DNA of 64,000 nucleotides, taken from contig DATMGE010000014.1 of NCBI GenBank assembly GCA_035555795.1, positions 6,339-70,338 on the forward strand. Direction: 5' to 3'. The notes below the pieces were generated by a model. The model did no database searches. It saw only the letters and a program-made list of their open reading frames with translations, and was not told where the DNA came from. This DNA is from RCIO01 sp035555795. Lineage in GTDB: Bacteria; Pseudomonadota; Alphaproteobacteria; Rhizobiales; Rhizobiaceae. Below, piece by piece: positions 33,616 to 42,195 of this stretch. Position numbers and translations under genes: made by a program. Position 1 is the first letter of the stretch. Each line of letters opens with the position of its first letter.

Positions 33616-34563
33616 TCATTGCGGCGGCGTGACCCGGCGGGCCTTGCCGCGCTCCAGCCCCAGCCGGTGCTCGCGCCAGATGATGAAGATGCCCGAGGCG
33701 ATGACGATGGCGCCGCCGGCGATCATATAGCTCGTCGGGACCTCACCGAAGACGAGATAGCCGATGATGATGCCGAGGATCATCGACGTATATTCGAAGG
33801 GCGCGATGATCGACACGTCGCCATGGCGATAGCTCTCGGTCATCAGGATCTGGGCGACGCCGCCGCAGAGCCCCGCGCCGATCAGGAACACATATTGCAG
33901 CGGGGTGAGCGATATCCAGCCGAAGGGGATGGTGAACAAAGCGGCGACGGTGGAGGTCAGCGAGAACCACAGGACGATGGTGGAGGACTTCTCCGTCAGC
34001 ACCAGCCGCCGCACCAGAAGCACGACGCACGCCGAAATGGTCGCCGATCCGAGCATGGCGGCGACACCCCATGCCTGATCGGATTCGATGCCGGCCCCGG
34101 AGGTGAAGAGGGTAAGGTTCGGCCAGGCGATGATGACCACGCCGACAAGGCCGATGACCACCGCCGACCAGCGATAGATGCGGACCGTCTCGCCGAGGAA
34201 GACCGCGCCGAAGATGACGACCAGCAATGGCTGCGCATAATTGAGCGTGATGGCGTCGGGCAGCGGCAGGCGCGTCAGCGCGAAGAAGCTCAGGATCATC
34301 GAGGAGACGCCCACCAGGCCGCGCAGGATGTGGCTGACCGGCTTCTGCGTATGCAGAGCCGTCCGCAACTCCTTCTGCCAGGCAAGGAAGATCAGGATCG
34401 GGACGATTGCGAACAGCGAACGGTAGAAGACGATCTGCCCGGCGGGAACCTGTCCGCCGGCCTTGATGAGCGTCGACATGCCGACGAAAACCGTCACCGA
34501 TGCGACTTTCAGGCCGATCGCCAGAAGCGGGCGCACGTCGATCGGCGCAGCACTGCTACCCAT
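33616..34563 (-). CDS. DMT superfamily transporter (EamA domains)
   Basis: A 315-residue inner-membrane protein with ten predicted helices in two EamA repeats (first: IGLKVASVTVFVGMSTLIKAG to VVFLGE-like region; second: GVAAMLGSATISACVVLLVRRL to YLVFGEVPTSYMIAGGAIVIASGIFIIW). It ends with a short basic tail (REHRLGLERGKARRV). Members export amino acids, metabolites or drugs; the substrate cannot be predicted. It converges with the XRE regulator and lies 42 bp downstream of the CoxL-like gene on the same strand. Confidence 0.9.
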   Translation of the reverse strand: MGSSAAPIDVRPLLAIGLKVASVTVFVGMSTLIKAGGQVPAGQIVFYRSLFAIVPILIFLAWQKELRTALHTQKPVSHILRGLVGVSSMILSFFALTRLPLPDAITLNYAQPLLVVIFGAVFLGETVRIYRWSAVVIGLVGVVIIAWPNLTLFTSGAGIESDQAWGVAAMLGSATISACVVLLVRRLVLTEKSSTIVLWFSLTSTVAALFTIPFGWISLTPLQYVFLIGAGLCGGVAQILMTESYRHGDVSIIAPFEYTSMILGIIIGYLVFGEVPTSYMIAGGAIVIASGIFIIWREHRLGLERGKARRVTPPQ

Positions 34564-34605
34564 CGCAGCAGCCTGCCTCGCCGCGCCAGCCGGGCGCAGC
34601 CGATA

Positions 34606-36918
34606 TCATTCGGTGGCCCGCGCCTGCTGGATCAGGCCCCAGACGCGCAAGGGCGTCGCCGGCATCTCGATATGGTCGATGCCATAGGCACGATAGAGCG
34701 CATCCGTCACCGCACTCATCGCCGCCGGTGTCGCACCGATGGTGCCCGCCTCGCCCGCACCCTTCAGGCCCATCGCATTGGTGGTCGACGGCACGTTGCG
34801 CATTTCGAAATGCAGGTTGGGCAGCATGTCCGCGCGCGGCACCGCGTAGTCCATGAAGCTGGCGGTCAGCAACTGGCCGTCCTCGCCATAGACGGTGTCT
34901 TCCGTGAGCGCCTGGCCGATGCCCTGCACCACGCCGCCATGGACCTGCCCGGCCAGCAGGATCGGGTTCACCACGTCGCCATAGTCGTCGACGACGGTGA
35001 AGGCGACCACTTCGGTCGCGCCGGTCTGCGGGTCGATCTCGACCTCACATATATGGGTGCCGTTGGGATAGGTCGCCTCGCCCTGAACATATTCGGCATA
35101 GCCGCGCACATCGTTCGGATCGGCGGCGATGGCGGCGATGCGGGCGAAGTCGACGACACGGTCGGTGCCGACCACGCGCACTTCGCCATCGATCAGTTCG
35201 AGGTCGGCCGCGGATGCTTCCAGTTCGTCGGACGCGAGGCGCTTGATCTTCTCGGCAAGGTCGTCGCTGGCCTGCGCCGCCGACACGCCGCCGAGCGGAA
35301 TGGAGCGCGAGCCGCCGGTGCCGCCGCCACGGCTCAGTTCGTCGGTGTCGCCCTGGCGGACATTGATCTTCGCAATGTCGAGATTGAGCTTGCCGGCGAC
35401 GAATTGCGCATAGGCCGTGGCGTGGCCCTGTCCGTTCGACTGGGTGCCGACGAAAAGGGTGATCGTGCCATCCTTCTCCAACTGGAGATGGACCGGCTCG
35501 GAACCGGCAAAGGCGCAGGCTTCGATATAGGTCGCGATGCCGATGCCGCGGATGCGACCGCGCTTCTTCGCCTCTTCGGCGCGAGCGTCGAATGTGTTCC
35601 AGCCGGCGCGTTCGAGGCCGACTTCGAGATGGCCGGCGAACTCGCCGACATCATAGCTGCGGCCGCCCTGCGTCTTGTAGGGGAACTGCTCGGGGCGGAT
35701 GAAGTTGCGACGGCGGATTTCTTCGCGCGTCAGGCCCATTTCGCGGGCGCAGGCATCCGTCAGCTTCTCGATCAGATAGGCCGCCTCGGGGCGGCCGGCG
35801 CCGCGATAGGCATCGACCGGGCAGGTATTGGTGTAGACGCCGTCCACCGTCACATCCATGGCCGGGATGTCATAGACGCCGGTGGACATGGAGATGCCGC
35901 CATAGGGGATATACGGGCCGAACTGGTGCGCATAGGCACCCATATTCGCAAAGAGATGGACGCGCAGGCCGAGATAGCGGCCATTCTTGTCCATCGCCAT
36001 CTCCGCCTCGACATGATTGTCGCGGCCATGCGCATCGACGAGGAAATGCTCGGTGCGGTCGCTGGTCCACTTCACCGGGCGGTCGAGCAGCCGCGCGGCC
36101 TCGATGACGAGCGCATATTCGCGATAGACGAAGGTCTTGGTGCCGAAGCCGCCGCCGACATCGGGCGTGATAACGCGCAGCTTCTCGGCAGGCATCCTGA
36201 AGACGACGTCGCAGAGGATGCGGCGCATCGAGTGGACGCCCTGCGAACCGCTGGTCAGGACGAAGCGGTCCTCGTCGGCCTTCCACTCGGCCAGCGCCGA
36301 GCGCGGCTCCATATAGTTGGAAACGAGGCGGTTGTTGGAAAAGGCGATCCTGGTGACATGCGCGGCACGGGCAAAGGCCTCGTCGGTGCGCGCGGCGTCG
36401 CCCGCCTTGTACTGGAAGGCGCGATTGCTGCCATTGGCGGGCCAGACCAGCGGCGTCTCGGGGTCCAGCGCGGTCGCGGTATGGGAGGCCGCCGGCTCGG
36501 CGTCGAACTCGACCTCGATCAGCTCGGCGGCATCCTGCGCCAGGGCGCGTGTATCGGCCACGACGAAAGCCACGGCATCGCCGACATGGCTGACGCGGTC
36601 GCGGCAGAGGATGGGAATGTCATGCGTATCGGGCCGCGAACCGTCGGGCTGCTTCTGCATCGCAGCGGTCTTGAGGTCGCCGAGATGAGCAAGATCGGCC
36701 GCCGTCAGCACCAGATGCACGCCGGGCGCGGCCCGCGCGGCTTCGACAGATGAAATGGTGAACGTGCCGGCCGCGATCGGCGAGCGCAGGACATAGCCGT
36801 GCAGCGCACCGGGCGCGGTGATGTCGTCCGTGTAGCGCCCCCTCCCCGTGATGAAAGCGCTGTCTTCCTTGCGAAGCACGGAAGCGCCCATGCCGAATTT
36901 GGGTGTCATCACATTCAT
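34606..36918 (-). CDS. Xanthine dehydrogenase-family molybdopterin-binding subunit (CoxL-like, form II)
   Basis: A 770-residue molybdenum hydroxylase large subunit. N-terminal Ald_Xan_dh_C domain (FITGRGRYTDDITAPGALHGYVLRSP) and the molybdopterin-binding domain (TPDVGGGFGTKTFVYREY, GGISMSTGVYDIPA, GQGHATAYAQFVAGKLN, GAGEAGTIGATPAAMSAV) are complete. The active-site loop is AYRGAGRPE, the form II pattern; true CO dehydrogenases carry a Cys in AYxCSFR, so CO oxidation is unlikely. FAD-binding (CoxM) and 2Fe-2S (CoxS) subunits are absent on both sides, so partners must be encoded elsewhere. Substrate unknown. Confidence 0.92.
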   Translation of the reverse strand: MNVMTPKFGMGASVLRKEDSAFITGRGRYTDDITAPGALHGYVLRSPIAAGTFTISSVEAARAAPGVHLVLTAADLAHLGDLKTAAMQKQPDGSRPDTHDIPILCRDRVSHVGDAVAFVVADTRALAQDAAELIEVEFDAEPAASHTATALDPETPLVWPANGSNRAFQYKAGDAARTDEAFARAAHVTRIAFSNNRLVSNYMEPRSALAEWKADEDRFVLTSGSQGVHSMRRILCDVVFRMPAEKLRVITPDVGGGFGTKTFVYREYALVIEAARLLDRPVKWTSDRTEHFLVDAHGRDNHVEAEMAMDKNGRYLGLRVHLFANMGAYAHQFGPYIPYGGISMSTGVYDIPAMDVTVDGVYTNTCPVDAYRGAGRPEAAYLIEKLTDACAREMGLTREEIRRRNFIRPEQFPYKTQGGRSYDVGEFAGHLEVGLERAGWNTFDARAEEAKKRGRIRGIGIATYIEACAFAGSEPVHLQLEKDGTITLFVGTQSNGQGHATAYAQFVAGKLNLDIAKINVRQGDTDELSRGGGTGGSRSIPLGGVSAAQASDDLAEKIKRLASDELEASAADLELIDGEVRVVGTDRVVDFARIAAIAADPNDVRGYAEYVQGEATYPNGTHICEVEIDPQTGATEVVAFTVVDDYGDVVNPILLAGQVHGGVVQGIGQALTEDTVYGEDGQLLTASFMDYAVPRADMLPNLHFEMRNVPSTTNAMGLKGAGEAGTIGATPAAMSAVTDALYRAYGIDHIEMPATPLRVWGLIQQARATE

Positions 36919-37072
36919 GGCTACTAACCCTGGAAGGAAAGGGATTTGCTAAGGTCGACAGTGGCTGGCAGTTTTGTCGACCCTGCGTTTGATGTAAAGG
37001 GCGAGCAGCCTTTTCAAAAGACCCCAGGCCGCTTTTGCATGGGGTGCGTGGCACGACAGCAAGGGACGAGGA

Positions 37073-39718
37073 ATGGTTACGGATACGGGGCACGTCGTTC
37101 GCATCGAGGACTATCGCCCCAGCGACTATCTCATCCCCGCGACACGCATGACCTTCCGGCTCGATCGCGAGCGGACGCGCGTGGTCACCGAAATCGATGT
37201 GGAGCGCCGGAAAGGCGTCGCGGCGAGTGCGCCGCTGGTGCTCGACGGCGACGGCCTGACCCTCATCTCGCTGGAAATCGACGGCAGGCGCGTCGACGGG
37301 CACGAAATGGAAGTCACGCCGGACAGGCTGGCGCTCAACCATCCGCCCGCGGCCGGCAACTTCACGCTGCGGATCGAGACGGAAGTCGCCCCGGCCCGCA
37401 ACCAGGCGCTGATGGGGCTCTATCGCTCGAACGGCGTCTATTGCACCCAGTGCGAGGCGGAGGGTTTTCGCCGCATCACCTATTTCCTCGACCGGCCGGA
37501 CGTGATGTCCATCTATACGGTACGGATCGAGGCGGCCGCTGCGGAAGCGCCGCTGCTCCTGTCCAACGGCAATCCGGTCGAGACCGGCGCGCTGGAGGAC
37601 GGCTTCCACTATGCGGTGTGGCACGACCCGCATCCCAAGCCCTCATACCTGTTTGCGCTGGTGGCCGGCGATCTCGGCGCAGTGCATGACAGCTTCACCA
37701 CCGCCTCCGGCCGCACGGTGGCGCTCGGCGTCTATGTCGAGCATGGCAAGGAGGCCCGCGCGACCTATGCGATGGATGCGCTCAAGCGCTCGATGAAGTG
37801 GGACGAAGAGGTGTTCGGCCGCGAATACGATCTCGACGTGTTCAACCTCGTCGCCGTCTCGGACTTCAACATGGGCGCGATGGAGAACAAGGGGCTCAAC
37901 ATATTCAACGACAAATATGTGCTGGCCGACGAGGAGACCGCCACCGACGCCGACTATGCCAATATCGAGGCCATCGTCGCGCATGAGTATTTCCACAATT
38001 GGACAGGCAACAGAATCACTTGCCGCGACTGGTTCCAGCTCTGCCTGAAGGAAGGGCTGACGGTCTTTCGCGACCACGAATTCTCCGCCGACCAGCGCTC
38101 GCGCGCGGTGAAGCGCATTGCCGAGGTGCGCACGCTGCGCGCCCTGCAATTCCCCGAGGACCAGGGGCCGCTGGCGCATCCGGTGCGCCCGCGCCGCTAC
38201 CGGGAGATCAACAACTTCTACACGGCAACGGTCTACGAGAAGGGCTCGGAAGTGGTGCGCATGATCCGCACCATCCTGGGCGCCGAAAATTTCCGCAAGG
38301 GGATGGACCTCTATTTCGACCGGCATGACGGCGACGCCGCGACGATCGAGGATTTCGTCAAGGTCTTCGAGGATGCTTCGGGGATCGATCTCGGGCAGTT
38401 CTCGCTCTGGTATCATCAGGCCGGTACGCCCAATATCGCCGTACGCGCGAGCTACGATGCAGCGCGCGCGGAACTGGTGCTGGATATCGAGCAGTCGGTA
38501 CCGCCGACACCGTCGGAGAGCCGCAAGCGGGTGATGCATATTCCGCTCGCCTTCGGGCTGCTCGACGCGGACGGCAAGGAGATGGGCTTTTCGTCCGTGG
38601 ACGGCGCGAGCGTCGAGAACGGGATCATCCATGTAAAGCGGCGCAAGCACACGGTCCGCTTTGCGGGTGTGGCCGAGCGCCCGGTCGTCTCGCTCAACCG
38701 CGATTTCTCTGCCCCGATCACGCTCGGGCTGGAGCAAAGCGATAGCGACCGCTTCTTCCTGGCGCGCCACGACACCGATCTCTTCTCCCGCTGGGAGGCG
38801 CTCAATACGGTTTTCACCCGCGAGCTTATCGCCGGCGTGAAGAAAATACGCGGCGGCGGCATGCCCTCCTATCAGAGGGAGATGGTCGATCTGAGCGGCG
38901 AGATCGCCGAGGCGACGAAGCTGGAGCCGGCCTATCGCGGCCTGATGCTGACCCTGCCAGCATCGGCGGACATCGCCCGCGAAATGGGCTCCAATATCGA
39001 CCCGGACGCCATCCATGAGGCGCGCGAGACGCTGACGCTGGCGATCGGCGAGATGCATGCGGAACGCTTCACCGCCCTTCGCGCCACGCTGGCTGGCGGC
39101 GGGGCCTTCCGGCCGGATGCGGCGAGCGCCGGACGGCGCGCGCTCGGAAACGTGCTGCTGGACTATATCAGCGCGGCTTCGGCAGACCCGGCAGCCGCGA
39201 AAGCGCAATATGATGCCGCGACCAACATGACCGAACGCGCGGCGGCGCTGGCGATCCTTGCGCACAGATTCACCGACAGCGCGGAAGCCATTGACGCGCT
39301 TGGCGATTTCGAGCGCCGCTTCGGCGCGGACCCGCTGGTGATGGACAAATGGTTCCAGATCCAGGCGACGGTGCCGGGCGCGGCCGCCGTGGCGCGTGTG
39401 GCCGCGCTGATGCGCCATCCGGGGTTCTCGATCGGCAATCCGAACCGGGTGCGCGCGCTGGTGGGCGCCTTCGCCAGCGGCAACCAGACAGGCTTCCACG
39501 CCGCCGACGGTTCCGGCTATCGCCTCTATGCCGACACGATCCGCGAGGTGGAGCGTCGCAACCCGCAATTGTCGGCGCGGCTCGCGACAGCGTTCCGCTC
39601 CTGGCGGTCGCTGGAGCCGGGGCGGCAGGAGCTTGCACGCATCACGCTGGCAGATCTGGCGAGCGCGCCCGGCCTGTCGCGCGACCTCGCCGACATCCTC
39701 GAACGCACCCTTGGCTGA
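37073..39718 (+). CDS. pepN: Aminopeptidase N
   Basis: M1-family zinc metallopeptidase that removes N-terminal residues, 881 residues as in E. coli PepN. The exopeptidase motif GAMENKGLN and the zinc site HEYFHNWTGNRIT with the downstream Glu (CLKEGLTVFRD) are intact, and the second-shell Tyr lies in NFYTATVYEKGSEV. The C-terminal superhelical domain follows from about residue 440. ATG at 37073 is preceded by GGACGAGGA. It is divergent from the CoxL-like gene and upstream of the PleC-type kinase on the same strand, an association recalled from other Rhizobiales. Confidence 0.97.
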   Translation: MVTDTGHVVRIEDYRPSDYLIPATRMTFRLDRERTRVVTEIDVERRKGVAASAPLVLDGDGLTLISLEIDGRRVDGHEMEVTPDRLALNHPPAAGNFTLRIETEVAPARNQALMGLYRSNGVYCTQCEAEGFRRITYFLDRPDVMSIYTVRIEAAAAEAPLLLSNGNPVETGALEDGFHYAVWHDPHPKPSYLFALVAGDLGAVHDSFTTASGRTVALGVYVEHGKEARATYAMDALKRSMKWDEEVFGREYDLDVFNLVAVSDFNMGAMENKGLNIFNDKYVLADEETATDADYANIEAIVAHEYFHNWTGNRITCRDWFQLCLKEGLTVFRDHEFSADQRSRAVKRIAEVRTLRALQFPEDQGPLAHPVRPRRYREINNFYTATVYEKGSEVVRMIRTILGAENFRKGMDLYFDRHDGDAATIEDFVKVFEDASGIDLGQFSLWYHQAGTPNIAVRASYDAARAELVLDIEQSVPPTPSESRKRVMHIPLAFGLLDADGKEMGFSSVDGASVENGIIHVKRRKHTVRFAGVAERPVVSLNRDFSAPITLGLEQSDSDRFFLARHDTDLFSRWEALNTVFTRELIAGVKKIRGGGMPSYQREMVDLSGEIAEATKLEPAYRGLMLTLPASADIAREMGSNIDPDAIHEARETLTLAIGEMHAERFTALRATLAGGGAFRPDAASAGRRALGNVLLDYISAASADPAAAKAQYDAATNMTERAAALAILAHRFTDSAEAIDALGDFERRFGADPLVMDKWFQIQATVPGAAAVARVAALMRHPGFSIGNPNRVRALVGAFASGNQTGFHAADGSGYRLYADTIREVERRNPQLSARLATAFRSWRSLEPGRQELARITLADLASAPGLSRDLADILERTLG

Positions 39719-39723
39719 GCGGC

Positions 39724-39743
39724 GCGGCGAATAATTTCGCCGC
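39724..39743 (+). terminator. Hairpin after pepN
   Basis: GCGGCGAA / TTCGCCGC stem of eight base pairs with a TAAT loop, six bases after the pepN stop codon. No T-run follows, so termination is uncertain. Confidence 0.4.
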
Positions 39744-39842
39744 CGCCTCTGGACACCGTGATTCGGCTCTGATTCCTTATGGATGATTCGGAAGTATGGC
39801 GTTGCCGGATCGCTCACCCGTTTGAACCAGAGGAGCCTGTCC

Positions 39843-42173
39843 ATGGCCGGCACGGACGCGTTGCGCGCGGCCGACAGAAGGATTGTTGCCTGGCGCAGGC
39901 AGCGGGCCCGGATCGCCGGCAATGCATCGCTCATGGCGGCGCCGGCATACCGCAAGCTGCTGGCGCTGGAGCCCTATATGCGCCGTGCCATTCCGGCCCT
40001 TATCGTCGTCTTCCTGCTGATCGTCGCGGCCGCGCGCGCATTGTCGATGATGGCGCTGCATGACGATACCGAACGCAATGCGAAGGCGGTGCTCGGCCTC
40101 GCTTCGAGCCAGCTCGCCTATGCCCTCGCGGCAAGCAGCGCCGATGAAGCGACAACCTTGCTCGACCGGGCCGCGCGCAACGGCGCGCTCGGCACCAACC
40201 ATGTGCTGATATTGGCCGACGAGAACCTGCGGGTCACCGATGCGACGCGCGCGGCGTCCTCATGGGTCGGCAAGCCACTTGACGATATCCTCTCCGGCGC
40301 CCAGCCGCTGCTCCTGTTCGGCCAGCGCGCTGGGGTGCTCACGATCGAACTCAATGGCGCGCCCTGGTATGCGGCGCTCAGCTTCACCAGCGACCGGAAG
40401 AGCGCGGCGGTCACGCTCATCTCGCAGGATGCGGTGATGGAGGAATGGCGAAAGTCCGTTTCGCTCAATGTCACGCTGTTCGTGCTCACGGCCAGCATAT
40501 TGCTGGCGATCCTCTACGCCTATTTCAGCCAGGCATCGCGCGCGCAGGAAGCGGACCGCCTCTACCTTCAGGCCCACCAACGGGTGGAGCTGGCGCTTGT
40601 GCGCGGCCGCTGCGGCCTTTGGGACTGGGACATGGCGCGCGGGCGCATGTACTGGTCACGGTCGATGTTCGACATGCTGGGCTACGAGCCCTGCGATGCG
40701 ATGCTCTCCTTCGGCGAGGTCGCCAAGATCGTCCATCCGGAGGATGCCGATCTGTTCGACGTCGCCAAGCAGATCGTGGCGCGCGACACCGACCATATCG
40801 ACCATATTTTCCGCATGCGCCATGCCGACGGCCACTGGGTGTGGATCCGCGCCCGCGCCCAGGCGACCGATCCGGACGAGAACGGAATCCACCTGATCGG
40901 CATCGCGGTGGACATTACCGAGCATCGCAACCTCGCCCAGCAATCCGAAGCGGCCGACATGCGGCTGCGCACCGCCATCGAAAGCATCAGCGAATCCTTC
41001 GTACTGTGGGATCCGTCCGGCCGCATGGTGATGTGCAACACCAAGTTCCAGCAGGATACCGGCCTGCCGGTTCGCGAGGTGGTGCCCGGCCGCCAGCGCG
41101 AGGCGATCGAAAAGCGCATGAACGCCTATGTCTTCGAGCGGCGGCTGATCAATGCGGGCGGCATGAAGGGGAGCGCCACCTACGAGCGCCAGCTGGCGGA
41201 CGGACGCTGGCTGCAGGTGACGGAAATGAAGACGCGCGACGGCAGCGTGGTTTCCGTCGGCACCGACATCACGCAGATCAAGCTGCATCAGGAAAAGTTG
41301 GTGCGCAGCGAAGGCCAGCTCATGGCCACGATCAACGACCTTCACGCCGCGCGCAAGGCGGAGGCGGAGCGCACCCGCGAACTGGTCGACCTCAACCGCA
41401 AATATATGCGCGAGACCGAGCGCGCGGAAGCGGCCAACCGCGCCAAGTCGGAATTCCTCGCCAACATGTCACACGAGCTGCGCACGCCGCTCAACGCGAT
41501 CATCGGTTTCTCGGAACTGATGCAGCAGGGTCTGTTCGGGCCGCTGGGCTCCGAAAAATACGGCGAATATGTCGGCGACATCCATTCGAGCGGCGCCTAT
41601 CTGCTCGGCGTCATCAACGACATTCTCGACATGTCGAAGATCGAGGCCGGCCAGTTCTCCATCGACCGCGAGAAGATCGACCTGTGCCCGCTGATCGAGG
41701 AGACGGTGCGCGTGGTGGCGCTGCAGGCGGCGGAGAAGTCGATCAAGCTGGAAAAGCGCATTCCGCAATCGATCACGCTCGATGCCGACCGGCGGGCGAT
41801 CAAGCAGATCGTCATCAACCTCCTGTCCAACGCGGTGAAGTTCACCGGCGAAGGCGGGAAGATTTCGCTGCGGGCGCGCAAAGTGTCGGGCGCCGTCATC
41901 CTCTCGATCGAGGATACAGGCTGCGGCATCCCGCCGGATGCCATCAGCAAGCTCGGGCGACCGTTCGAGCAGGTCCAGAACCAGTTCTCTAAGAACCATA
42001 CGGGTTCGGGGCTCGGGCTGGCGATCTCCCGCTCGCTGGCGGAACTGCATGGCGGCGCACTCAAGATCCGCTCCACCGAGGGCGTGGGCACGATCGTCTC
42101 GGTGCGCCTCCCGGTCAGGCGCGGCACGCGTGCCCCGGCTGCGATGATCGTAAAGACGGCCGAAGCCGCCTAA
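39843..42173 (+). CDS. PAS-domain sensor histidine kinase, PleC/PdhS type
   Basis: A 776-residue membrane kinase. ATG 39843 follows AGAGGAG. Two helices (AIPALIVVFLLIVAAARALS near residue 55; LFVLTASILLAILYAYF near 225) enclose a periplasmic sensor region. Two PAS domains (GLWDWDMARGRMYWSRSMFDM; ESFVLWDPSGRMVMCNTKF), a coiled coil, HisKA and HATPase_c follow. The phosphoacceptor region HELRTPLNAIIGFSELM, then LFGPLGSEKYGEYVGDIHSSG and DILDMSKIEAGQ, carries the extended signature shared by DivJ, PleC and PdhS kinases that act on DivK in alphaproteobacterial cell-cycle control. The place between pepN and glnE recalls rhizobial pleC. Orthology is inferred. Confidence 0.85.
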   Translation: MAGTDALRAADRRIVAWRRQRARIAGNASLMAAPAYRKLLALEPYMRRAIPALIVVFLLIVAAARALSMMALHDDTERNAKAVLGLASSQLAYALAASSADEATTLLDRAARNGALGTNHVLILADENLRVTDATRAASSWVGKPLDDILSGAQPLLLFGQRAGVLTIELNGAPWYAALSFTSDRKSAAVTLISQDAVMEEWRKSVSLNVTLFVLTASILLAILYAYFSQASRAQEADRLYLQAHQRVELALVRGRCGLWDWDMARGRMYWSRSMFDMLGYEPCDAMLSFGEVAKIVHPEDADLFDVAKQIVARDTDHIDHIFRMRHADGHWVWIRARAQATDPDENGIHLIGIAVDITEHRNLAQQSEAADMRLRTAIESISESFVLWDPSGRMVMCNTKFQQDTGLPVREVVPGRQREAIEKRMNAYVFERRLINAGGMKGSATYERQLADGRWLQVTEMKTRDGSVVSVGTDITQIKLHQEKLVRSEGQLMATINDLHAARKAEAERTRELVDLNRKYMRETERAEAANRAKSEFLANMSHELRTPLNAIIGFSELMQQGLFGPLGSEKYGEYVGDIHSSGAYLLGVINDILDMSKIEAGQFSIDREKIDLCPLIEETVRVVALQAAEKSIKLEKRIPQSITLDADRRAIKQIVINLLSNAVKFTGEGGKISLRARKVSGAVILSIEDTGCGIPPDAISKLGRPFEQVQNQFSKNHTGSGLGLAISRSLAELHGGALKIRSTEGVGTIVSVRLPVRRGTRAPAAMIVKTAEAA

Positions 42174-42195
42174 CCCACTTCGCCGCTCTTGCGGG

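Noticed and set aside
33619..36753. A 1044-codon open frame opposite the DMT transporter and CoxL-like genes
   Set aside because: Spans two real genes and their gap on the other strand with shadow-type composition (GDA, HIRR runs); no recognisable motif.
37643..39955. A 770-codon frame opposite pepN
   Set aside because: Same shadow effect; crosses the pepN end and the kinase start.
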